From assembly GCA_002803225.1 (NCBI GenBank), contig NXFV01001908.1, positions 62,001 to 126,000 on the forward strand: 64,000 bases of DNA, in the 5' to 3' direction. Below are positions 27,401-37,028 of this stretch, piece after piece (the stretch's first letter is position 1; the number at the start of each line of letters is the position of its first letter). Under the pieces are notes generated by a model. The model was not told the origin of the DNA and did not search any database. It saw nothing but the letters and a program-made list of their open reading frames with translations. Position numbers and translations under genes: made by a program. Origin of the DNA: Gamarada debralockiae. Lineage: Eukaryota > Ascomycota > Leotiomycetes > Helotiales > Hyphodiscaceae.

Positions 27401-27948
27401 TATCTTCGCGCTGCATGAAATGATTCAAACTTAAATTTTAAAAAACCAGTAAGATAAGACAATCTAGTTCAATTCCACAGGAAATCCACGATCTACACCA
27501 TAAAAGCTCGATAATGAGGGACAGAGACCCTGGGCAGACTCAGCACGGAGCACCATAGAGACATCTTGTGCAAAAGGATCCCAGTTGAACTGAGAGGCGC
27601 TTTTTTAGCGCGAGATAGCTATCATGAGCTGGAACTCTACGAGATCATCGCAGATCAAACACTCCGAAATCATTCATCAAGTCAACGATCCGTCTGGCTA
27701 CCCAGAAGACAAGGCTTTTTTGAAGGTCAGTAAGCCCTATTGTTGGCCAGTTCCATATTTAGAGAACGCGCTGAGTCCATTGGCTGCGAAAGCTTGGCCA
27801 ATCGCTCGATAACGAGGCCGATATGCTGACAACACGTCGGCATATGCCGCCTTCGCGTCAAACGCTCAATTTACCTATAAGCGTCCTATTCTCAGCAAAC
27901 ACCCTCCCACCTACTTCTATTTATGGGCGAGGCTGAGTGGTGTCAAAA
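24428..27948. other. Gene-poor stretch with unassigned open frames
   Basis: There are 3.5 kb between the protease and the Zn2Cys6 regulator. Open frames of 60-105 codons occur on both strands (for example 25230-25538 and 26221-26439, both minus) but carry no motif I recognise and overlap one another. The minus-strand frame at 26221-26439 contains LRFERIFDEISKRIRALYSR, a helical, protein-like run that may be a fragment of a decayed gene. The composition is AT-rich. I see no transposase, reverse transcriptase or terminal repeats. Confidence 0.35.
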
Positions 27949-30900
27949 ATGGCCTCGGAAAGTCGCCGAGACCGTCCGCTCAGAACGTGTTTCGCGTGTA
28001 GAAGAAGGAAAGTGCGTTGTGACAAGGTAAGAAACACCAGGAAAACTTTTACATTACTCCTTTTACATACATCGAAAACAACACTGACGTTCTTTCAGAT
28101 ACGTCCTTCATGCTCTCAATGCCAAAAGGGAAACCTAGCAGTAATTCTGATTGGAACCCAAGATTGTGAACCCTGACTCATCTGACCGGCTATATAGTGT
28201 GCCTACGATGACGAGCAACCTCAACGAGTAGAGTTTCAATTTATAGGTAAGTCCCTAACACGGAAGCTTACTTCTAGTTAATGATCTGACTTGGTGTCTC
28301 GCAGCTGAAACACCTGGAAGCACGGGATCTGCATCCGGTAAGTCTCAACTGATTCTCTCTGGTTCAATCGAAACTGATCACCAGACAGGACACTCACAAT
28401 CACAATCTATCTTAGGAAGATTGAGTCACGATGATGATTCCCCCTCTCCACCTAGAGGTCATCTTTCCGAACAACCAGGCAGACGCATCCGCTATGTTGA
28501 GCCTTCTTATTGGGCTTACGATCCAAATGATGTAAGGAGATGTGATTCCCATTCGATCAAAAATGGGACTGATAAGCCTCATCAGGGAGAGACAATCGAT
28601 ACGCTGCTGGGTGACCAGACTCGATTCGAGGTTTTTGACCCCCTCGAAAACTTAGAAAAAGAACCTCCTGGAACAGGAACACAGACTTCTGCCACTGTTA
28701 GTGAACAAGGCTCTTCAATGTCTGGGAATATCGGAGGGAATAATTTCGGAAGCCTGCGAACAACCATCCCCTATCGTTTGACCGGAGATCTTGCAGCTCC
28801 CCCACCAGCTGTAGGCAATACAAGCCGCTACCAACGCCGTGCATCGACGATTCTTTTGAATGGCCTGCCTCCAAAACCACTTTGCGATCGCTTGTTGGAC
28901 TTCTACATCGCAGGATACCATCCTATCGCACCTGTGATCCATGTCCCTACTTTCAAAACCGAATATGAGAGCCTCTGGAAAGTAAGACCGGAGGACCTCG
29001 AAACGCAGGGCACTTCCCACTTCATTTGTCTTCTATTGGCTGTTCTCTTTGCAGGTGCAGTTGTTTGCCCAAACATCGAAATGCTGAGAGGTCTTCTGCC
29101 GGAGCCCACCCGACCTCGCGAAGAATTGGAGAAAAGTTTGCATGAAAAAGCCTCCAAAGCCTTACGACAAGCAAGCTTCCCCAGGACTCCATCTTTTGAG
29201 ACCTTCACAGCCTACATTCTCATACAGGCAACGTGGATGCGAGTGGAGGAGCCTCTTACAACTTGTGCCTTCATAGGCCTAACTTATAGGGTTGCTCAGA
29301 TGCTTGGCCTACACCGAGACCCGTCCCACTTCTCTTCTCTCCAACCCATTGTGGCCGAAGTGAGAAGGCGTGTCTGGTGGTTTCTGATTCACATTGATAT
29401 TGCAGTTGGGATTGCGGCAGGTCTGCCGCCAATGATTGACCTCTCATCAAGCGATGTCCGACAACCGAGTGAGTTGAAAGAAGAGTTAATAGGGACTCGA
29501 GAAGGGTTGGAATACGAGACTCAATTACGTCAATCTAGTGGTCGTATTGACCAATCTAGATCAGAATCAATGTTTTCAACATCCAGTATTCTGCTCGTCG
29601 GGAAGTACAGGGTGGCCGCCGTTACTAAGGAGATGTTATCACTCATGTACGGCCAGAAGGCCATCACACATCAGGACCTTATAAGAATGAGGGCGAGATT
29701 CAGGGCTGTTGCAGACGAACTCAAAGCTCGGATCAGCAGAATTCCATATACTCCTCGACGCACATCCTCGGACTTCCCTTTTCATTCAAGAGCAGCTCAA
29801 GAAAGTGGAGAATCGCATTTAGATAGCTGGGCAAGACTCTACTTGTCACTTTTAGCTGATCGGAACTGGATGCTTGCTTGCCATCCGGTTCTGAAGAAGT
29901 CAATCACCGAAATATGGCGCGATATTGAGCAGGAGTAAGTGGAAACAACAAGTTTTACCATTGTTTCGTCTGACCTCCCAAAACAGTGCCTTAGGACATT
30001 GCCGGGATTATTTACGGAAGGTAGCACAGCTCTCTTGCTTCGAAGAATTCCAGTATTTCCACTGGAGCTGGCCAGGGTAAGTTCTACCACCCTCCTACCT
30101 CTTTCAAAGTTCGTAAGTCTCTGACTTCAGGATAGAATTCATCAACCACTTCTCGCCATCATGACGCTCCTCACTGAGCTCAGGAAAAACCCTCGATCAC
30201 CGGAAAGCTCTTCTTTTCGAGAAGTCATTGATATCACCTTCGCTCTTTGCGGTCCAGGTGGAGGGCTGGCTGCTGTAGTTGGCGATGGTTCGTACTTTTC
30301 GGTTCCCTTTCTTCCAATTAGAGAATGTTTCGGGAAGAGCGAGGAGGTCCCCGGCCCAATCTCGCTTCTCCTGAATTATGTTTGGTGCCCTTGGTCATTT
30401 CCACAAGAAATAATGCTGATTCAGAGATCCTGACAGTTATGCGGCCTCGACCACTCACCGAAGGAGGCTCTGAATCCTGGGATTTACTTTGGCGATTCCG
30501 ATCACGTGCTTGGAGAGCAGCCGGTCTCGATCCCCATGTGCTTTGGACGAGAGAGCAGGCACTCGAAAGTCTCTACAAAGACTACGACGAAGCGCAACAA
30601 GAGCACGCACCGGATATTCAAATCCCTGCCCCAGAAAGCGGTGAGATCTTCGATTTCAGCGCCGCTACGCCGGCAGGAATCTCTCACACGCCCGGTGCTG
30701 CTGGGTTAGTATATCCAAATACGCCTGTGCCTATGCCCAATGTTGACATTTCGTTCTGGGATCAGGTAGGTATTGGGGAAGCAAATGTTTCCTTTCCGAG
30801 ATTGTTTCATGAATTATGTCTCTTGGACGAAGTCTCGGAGTAGTTACTCCAAATTTCTTCTCGTTGAAGGAATATGCTGACTGCTCGACTTATCCTAGAT

Positions 30901-30982
30901 GATTGACGAACATGGCCAGATGGATTTGGATTTGGGCCTTGAGAATTATGAAGATTTTGATTTAGGATTGGATAACAATTAG
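27949..30982 (+). CDS. Zn(II)2Cys6 fungal-specific transcription factor
   Basis: Nine exons join in frame to 800 residues: 27949-28026, 28099-28140, 28198-28246, 28305-28337, 28389-29934, 29987-30076, 30136-30287, 30437-30765, 30899-30982. The zinc cluster is split by an intron after the third cysteine: CFACRRRKVRCDK, then IRPSCSQCQKGNLA, then C, which fits CX2CX6CX6CX2CX6C. The middle region (about residues 215-480) is the fungal-specific regulatory domain, with RVAQMLGLHRDPSHF and RRRVWWFLIHIDI. The tail is acidic (MDLDLGLENYEDFDLGLDNN), like an activation domain. It is nuclear and binds CGG-type sites by family rule; the targets are unknown. The exon 7/8 junction is the least certain, because the 149 bases between them are also open in one frame. 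No biosynthetic cluster adjoins it. Confidence 0.85.
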
Positions 30983-31070
30983 AGGTGAATGGAATCGTCA
31001 TGTCTTTCTGATATTGAGCGATCATTGTGATGGCGCTGTCCGCCTGATCTGTCACTTCTTCCCGCATCGA

Positions 31071-31595
31071 TTATAAATTGGTCTTCACGTTCTTTAGCCC
31101 ACCCAAAGATCTTTCCACTGCCTTCAACATATTTCTCGCCTCCTCAACCGTAATTAACTTCATTGCCTCCTCCCAATCACACCACCTGGCGTCTGCAACT
31201 TCTCTTGAACCTTGATGTTGCTTTCTCCGCCCCGCACGAGTCCATTCCAGTACTTCACCTCCTTCCCAACATTCTTGATTGGATTCACATACACCTCTTT
31301 GAAACTCGAATCATCCTCATTCCCTTCAAACTCTAAAATATCAGAGAACTCATCTTTCAGACCAGTCTCCTCAAGTTCTTGAATTGCTGTGTGCTTGAAT
31401 GAACGCCGCCATATTCGGCATGACCTTTGGGGAAGCAACAGAACCAGGGAAGACTTCTGCGAGCTGTCTTTTGGAAGTTAAGAAGCACTTGGGGTTTTCG
31501 GGGGTCGATTTGACGTTGAGAGATTGAATTCTGGGAGCGTAGCGGAGAGGAATGATGCCATAGGGCCTGTCTCCAATGAGTGAGAGGCCTGCCAT
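31071..31595 (-). pseudogene. NUDIX hydrolase with two frameshifts
   Basis: Starting at ATG 31595 (MAGLSLIGDRPYGIIPLRY), the minus strand carries a NUDIX-fold protein in three frames. A strand PQVLLNFQKTARRSLPWF leads to the start of the NUDIX box, CFPKGHAEYGG. One base is out of step before the second half of the box, AIQELEETGLKDE. Another shift near 31190 is needed to reach the C-terminal helix CDWEEAMKLITVEEARNML, which ends at TAA 31071. The conserved REL.EETG motif is present as QELEETG. An intact enzyme would hydrolyse a nucleoside- or inositol-polyphosphate-linked diphosphate. The pattern suggests a recent pseudogene or sequence errors; introns cannot explain single-base shifts inside the box. 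Confidence 0.65.
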
Positions 31596-32641
31596 GATAG
31601 CGGCTGCTGCAGTGGCTCTGAAATGTGAGAATTTCCAGGTTAGCAAGCACGTGCGATGTGATATTCTAAAGATACAGGCAGGATTCGCGAGTGGGAGAGA
31701 AGGTCGAGAGGGATTACTACTATCTACGTAGACTTCAAAGGACTTCAATGTCTATCAAGTATCAAAATGGATATCACCTTGAAGATGAATGCCTGTCTGA
31801 TATTTTTTTCAAGAGAGAAGGGTCGCCGAGGCGAAAGATGATGCGTGGTAAATAGACACTTTTGGACGGATAAAGCTTGAGGATTGGCAAGCCTAGTTTT
31901 GGCGAGTATTTATACTGTCGACCGTTTTACACACCCCGTGGCTCCCTCGAAAAGTTTGACGTAGCCTTCACGACGACGAGCACGACGACGAGCACGTCAA
32001 CAAAGTATTCAATGCTTTCTCTTCGACTCGCATGTTCAAAGCCGGGACACTTCACCACATGGCGATTCAGTGTTGTGGGGAGAAGGAGTCCAAGTTAAAA
32101 GGAAGTGCGGTGGGGCAGAAAACCAGTGTGGTGCCAGTCTTGCGTGAGCAGAACACAGTTCTAGGCGGGGATTGGGACCAAAGTTGAGGAATGAGCGGTT
32201 TTATGTGGGAATGACGTTAAGGTGAACGGGCTCTCGGCATGTCGAAGGCTGGTGGTTCGGTTGAGGAAGAAACGAAAGGGGCGGTTTCCTAAAGCGTCGT
32301 TAGTACGACTATAAACAGCCCCCGGATTTGCGGGCGTCGTTGATTCCTCACTTTTGTCCATCATTTCCGAGCAGCTAGTTGCGATGAAAGGGCGATTCGT
32401 TGGTATGAATTCATATTAGAGATAAAAGGGATGTATTTGATCGAGGTGCATTGTTTCTCGAAGATTAATTCGTGACATTTGATGATAATGGCCTGCAAGC
32501 AGACATTTCTGATGTTTAATCCTCATCGTCGTCGGTAATTTATTCTATCTTGGGTTACCCACATTCTTTAGCTCACCCATCTCATCATTGAATATTTCCT
32601 CGTCCTGACTCCTGGCCATCATCTCCCAGCTGCTGGCTCGG
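31596..32641. other. Intergenic region
   Basis: One kilobase without a supported gene. A 12-bp unit CACGACGACGAG is repeated twice in tandem at 31969-31992. The remainder shows only short frames. Confidence 0.4.
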
Positions 32642-33647
32642 GTATGCTTCTTGACTGTTTTCATGCTTGCATGGATTGGGACACTAGTCTTTCAGTGCAT
32701 CCCGGCGAACGCATCATGGAGCTTTGAATTGAGAGCCAGTCGACAACGAAGTGCTACTCCGTCAATACATTCAGAGCGATTGGGTTGTTGAATGGCTGTA
32801 AGTCAATCCCTACTACTTCACCCATTGCGGATTGCTCGCAGAACACCAGCGATCAATATTTTTACCGACTTTGTTTTTGCAACGCTTCAGATTCCAGTGA
32901 TCCTACCTCTGCAGATAAATACGAGGACAAAGATCTCGCTGCTTTGCATCCTGAGTCTTGGCTATTTGTGCATATTGTTGTCTATATGAGGAATCTCTGG
33001 CTAACGAAAACACAGTGCATGTGCTGCTTCAATAGTTAAGAAAGTACTGCTATACACATTCTTTTCGAATGAAGACACGTTCTTGTCAGTTTCGCCTACC
33101 TGTTACTCCGATGCACTATGCCTCTGATTTCAAGCTGATTGATAATTCAGAAACGATTCATTTCAAATATGGAACAAGTATGAACCTCCCCAAAGCCATC
33201 TCGTCACTAAAATTATTAACAGTTTTTTGAAACGAACATCGTCCTTTCGCTTGGCTCCTCGAAACAGCCGCTACTCTCAAGACATCCGGACTATGGAGTC
33301 GCATGGGTCCCAACGGTACACGGCACCGCTACTACATTCAAGAAGATGATGTGAAACTCGGCTCAATGCCATTAAGATCGACTCTTACGAAACAAAGCTA
33401 TGGCATCACCGTCAGCAGTGTAAGTGCAGGGAAGATGGGATCCTCGAACGACGAGAGAACGTTATACAGGCAAAACAGTGCGAGAAGCAGCGGGCCAATG
33501 TCGAAATTGGAGGAAAGTATGGGAGAGAATGACAGGGGGAGTGAGGACAATATTTTGTCCGCACAGCAGACGAGGGGGCATATGCTTAGGGAACGAGACC
33601 AAAAGAGGGGGATTGTGAGGACGACGGAAGTCACAATCTCGAGATAG
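32642..33647 (+). pseudogene. Rhodopsin-domain integral membrane protein, N-terminally lost and broken
   Basis: Pieces match the fungal seven-helix 'rhodopsin domain' family of unknown function. Exon A (to 32797) carries VCFLTVFMLAWIGTLVFQCI, then PANASWSFELRAS and, after a one-base frame change near 32740, CYSVNTFRAIGLLNG. A 52-nt intron (32798-32849) leads to SINIFTDFVFATLQIPVILP and QINTRTKISLLCILSLGY. A 48-nt intron (32968-33015) leads to ACAASIVKKVLLYTFFSNED. The end (33303-33647) is the polar cytosolic tail with GIVRTTEVTISR at its terminus, usual for this family. The first two or three helices upstream of 32642 cannot be found, and the frame breaks, so the gene is not functional as read. 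Confidence 0.6.
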
Positions 33648-34144
33648 TGCGCGGGAATTTCTTGTCGGCATTTGTACGTCAGAGTAAAACTGGGGTAGAA
33701 AATATAGCATACGAGGTTTATTTTTCTCGTCACCGGGCGTACGACCGTTGATGGGCCAAAGGTGTTCGCGTTTTCCTGGGCTGGCTATGATACCATCGAT
33801 CATTGCTATTTTTAGTGCTGTAATAAAGTACAGCCAACGTATTATAAGTCTCATGATCCTTTGATATTTGCTATTGGAACCCTTGCTGTCGGATCGATAT
33901 TGCTTGACCATTATACCCCAAAGCTCAAGTAAGATCGACAGGAAGCGTGCCACATCGGAAGACCATGCACATCAGCTTTATCGTGCCCTTCTCGGGGGAT
34001 GCTATGCAAAGTCAAGTGGTAAAGCCAAGCTCTTGCTTTGAGAAGGAGTGCATTATTCGTCATCTATTCACAAATAGCAAATTTGGGTATCTCCCGTAAC
34101 ACCGTGATCCTGCATGCAATATCGCACAAAATGGGATATTCAAC
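33648..34144. other. Convergent intergenic region
   Basis: About 500 bases between the rhodopsin-like relic and the 3' end of the Saf4/CCDC130 gene. Open frames seen here on the minus strand lack recognisable motifs. Presumably 3' UTR sequence. Confidence 0.4.
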
Positions 34145-35161
34145 TCAATCAGAGTCGTAATCCACTAAGATAGGCCCAGACTGGTTTGCTGTAGCGTCTT
34201 GCTCAACTGATCGTTTCCTTTTCACACCTACCAGCAGAGATTTCGGGGCGGCTTTAGGAGCATTTTGTAGGAATGGATCCATAGCAGCCCTAGTGTTGCC
34301 CCTAATTTCCGCAATGGCATCCGCAGTTTTCTTCTTTGCCAAGTCCTCTGCCTTTCGTTTCTTCGATATCTTGGAGCTCTTTCGCTTGTCAGGTGCTTCC
34401 TCGCTCGAGAACAACGGTTTTGAGATAGCTTTCGCCAAGGCTCTCTCCTGATCCAAACCTCCAAACTCAATAAACTCAGCCCTCCGTTTGTCATCTTCAT
34501 GCTCCGGTAATAGGTCGATACCGAGGCTCATTTTATCTTGTAGTGCAGCAGTAACACCTGCCGCCTTCTCTCTTGTCTTCCTTCCCTCTCTAAATGCACT
34601 CCTCAGCTTCTTGTTCCTCTCATATGGATCTTCCCACTGCTGACAAGATAGTTCCTGCAGCTCCTCTATCCGCTTTTTGGCGTGCTCCAACCTCTGCTTG
34701 TCTTCTACCTTTCCTTCTAACGCAGCAAACGCATTCGCCCTCAGCTTCTCCCTCTCATCCTGTGTTAGAATCTTAATATCCCCTTCCTCTACCTTATCCT
34801 CACCCAGATCCCTCTTCCTAGCTCCCTCAGTAACCACATATGCCGTATTCTGAGGATCTGTCCGTATCTCGATCACGCCCCCACAAGCAATATGCTTCAT
34901 GCGGAAGCTATAGATTGGAGACGAGTAGTAGTTCCCGACTTTCTTCTTCTCAGCATTGAAGCGGACACCTTGTCCAATGATGGTAGGCTTCGGACAATGT
35001 GTACACCAGATAGGGAATGGCATTTCGAATCGGACTGTCAGGATCCCTTGAGAGATCTTGTTGGCTCTAGAGCCTAAAGCGTGTTTGGAATGAATTTGAT
35101 TGCCGCTCATGACTCCCTCCTGGTCGGGAGGGACATAGCGCCCCATATTGAATCCTTGCAT
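34145..35161 (-). CDS. Saf4/CCDC130-type (CWC16 family) pre-mRNA splicing factor
   Basis: A single exon of 338 residues. It opens with MQGFNMGRYVPPDQEG, the near-invariant start of CCDC130/Saf4 proteins, so the start codon is secure. The N-terminal domain has two CXXC pairs or parts of them (FPIWCTHCPKPTIIGQGVRF and later MKHIACGG), with KKKVGNYYSSPIYSFRMKH between, followed by IRTDPQNTAYVVTEGARKRD. This is the DUF572/CWC16 fold that binds the spliceosome around catalytic activation. The C-terminal half is charged and helical with a basic segment KRKSSKISKKRKAEDLAKKK, probably a nuclear localisation signal. It is transcribed away from a SPF30-like splicing gene 395 bp upstream. Confidence 0.9.
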   Translation of the reverse strand: MQGFNMGRYVPPDQEGVMSGNQIHSKHALGSRANKISQGILTVRFEMPFPIWCTHCPKPTIIGQGVRFNAEKKKVGNYYSSPIYSFRMKHIACGGVIEIRTDPQNTAYVVTEGARKRDLGEDKVEEGDIKILTQDEREKLRANAFAALEGKVEDKQRLEHAKKRIEELQELSCQQWEDPYERNKKLRSAFREGRKTREKAAGVTAALQDKMSLGIDLLPEHEDDKRRAEFIEFGGLDQERALAKAISKPLFSSEEAPDKRKSSKISKKRKAEDLAKKKTADAIAEIRGNTRAAMDPFLQNAPKAAPKSLLVGVKRKRSVEQDATANQSGPILVDYDSD

Positions 35162-35556
35162 ATTGACTTGTGATGGTGATGTTGGATTCTGGAGTGCTGG
35201 GTGAGACGCGAGGAGGGAGTTGGATCATTCGCGGATTAAACAGTGGTATCCCTTTGTCCGCGTTCGAGGGGAGGGAGGCTTTAAGAGGCGACTTTTTGAT
35301 ATCGGTTGAGAGTGAAAGCTGGCGCTGAACCGGGCGCCGACCTCCGCTAAAACCTTATCTATCGCCGCCCTCGTGACTTAGTCTGAACGACACACTCCCA
35401 TCTTCAAATTCACTCGCATTTTAAATCCAAACAATTCTGCGACAAGCATCGTTGCTTCTAAGTTGTGTTCTCGAAAATCCTACCCGTAACAATATACCCA
35501 AGAGCAGCTTCCAACCCAGCCCGAGTTTGAGAAGCAGGAGGCGACAGACGATCAAG
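35162..35556. promoter_or_regulatory. Bidirectional promoter between two splicing-factor genes
   Basis: The 395 bases between the two divergent start codons must hold both promoters. A GC-rich part (35255-35370) is followed by a pyrimidine-rich leader before the plus-strand gene. No TATA box is obvious near either start. Confidence 0.5.
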
Positions 35557-36537
35557 ATGAGTAGTGAAATTGCCGCTTTCGAAAATGAGGTGAAGGAATA
35601 CAAACTCCAGGTCAGTAATACCCTCTCAACTATCTCAGAACCAATACTAACTTCTCAATAGTTGGAGACAGTCCAACTAGGGCTTCAAGCAGATCCGGAT
35701 AGCGCAGAGCTTCAGGAATTAAAGACTGAACTCGAACAAGTCATTTCCCTCACCGAAGCTGCGATCGCAGAACTAAAGCCCTCTTCAGTACCAGCAGTCA
35801 TGCCGAAGAAGACATCAGAGCCGCCAGTGAAGGAGAAATGGTCGCGAGAGAATCACCCTGCTTTTAAAGGAAAATCGACGCCCACGCCCAACCCCGCCGA
35901 AGAGCCTGATACGCCCACAAGCTTCAAGGTCAACGATACGGTGTTGGCGAAATGGCATTCGGGGGACAAAGGCTTTTACCCAGCTCGGATTACGTCGATT
36001 ACTGGAAGTTCTACGGCACCCGTTTATATCGTCAAGTTCAAGAATTATGATACAACGGAAACGTTACGAGCCAAGGACATCAAACCCATTGTCAACCCAA
36101 ATAAGCGCAAAGCTGATGGCACACCAGTTGCGGCTTCGATGCCTACGCCTCCCGTCAATACGAATGTTATCTCTGCAGCCGCAGATATCAACCCTGAACT
36201 TGCGCAGCAGACAAAGCGTGAACCTAGTAAGGTCAGTGATGGTCCTGTTCGACCTGCGAAAGTTCCCAAGAAGATCAAGGCAAATAAGGAATTGGAAGCT
36301 GGCAAGAGTAAGTGGCAGGATTTCGCGGCGAAGGGAAAGTTTGGAAAGGCGGCAAAGAAGGAGAGTATGTTCCGTACACCAGAAGGCGTCAATGGTCGAG
36401 GTAAGATTCCCTTTCCCTCTTTCAAGTACAGATACTAACATTTTACAGTCGGATTTACAGGTTCCGGGCAGAGCATGCGAAAGGATCCTACGAGAAGTCG
36501 GCACATATACCAGACGAACGGTGACGAGGAGTTTTGA
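35557..36537 (+). CDS. Tudor-domain splicing factor, SPF30/SMNDC1-like
   Basis: Three exons (35557-35610, 35662-36400, 36449-36537) give 293 residues. The 51- and 48-nt introns have TACTAAC-type branch sites. An N-terminal helix (EVKEYKLQLETVQLG) precedes a Tudor domain at about residues 105-160: FKVNDTVLAKWHSGDKGFYP, then ARITSI, then YIVKFKNYDTTETLRAKDI. Such domains bind symmetrically dimethylated arginine on Sm proteins. The C-terminal part has lysine-rich segments (AKVPKKIKANKE) and ends RSRHIYQTNGDEEF. The architecture matches SPF30/SMNDC1, which acts in spliceosome assembly in the nucleus; the Tudor match is firm, the orthology likely. Without splicing the last exon the protein would lose its conserved tail. 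Confidence 0.85.
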
Positions 36538-37028
36538 TTTGAGATTGGATTGGTGTGGAGGCGACGGAGCATTCTCTGCAAGTATCTGGAGTTGAGGCTG
36601 AGGTCCATTTCATTGTCTTTATTTGCACAGCGGTTCAATGGAGGCTAACATGAGCTGGTCATACACACTAGTATCAGATGAGGCATAGAGGAATGATTGT
36701 ATACCCAATGCCCGTTTTCAGTGTCTTGAATTGCAAGCTAAATCGTTAATTTTTACAGGATGACTTCTTCTACAGCCGCTTCTGTCCTATCGTCCGAAAA
36801 CAGCGCATAGCAATGGAGGTTCTCCTTGGTGGATGGGCGAACAACGCTTCAATAGTGACTTTGAATCTCTTCCAACTGGCTCCCTTTGAACACCCTGTCT
36901 TCAAGCATAGTAATGAGGTCTTTCAATTTAGTCATCAATCTAAGGTATCGTTCATTATCATAATCTATTATCCCATGTGCAACTGCAAATGGATCTAGCT
37001 GCTCTAAAGGTCCACTCGAAAACTGCAA
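36538..37028. other. Convergent intergenic region
   Basis: About 490 bases between the 3' ends of the Tudor gene and the Yrb30-like gene. No gene is supported; presumably both 3' UTRs. Confidence 0.45.

Noticed and set aside
31969..31992. Tandem 12-bp repeat
   Set aside because: Two units only; ordinary low-complexity sequence.
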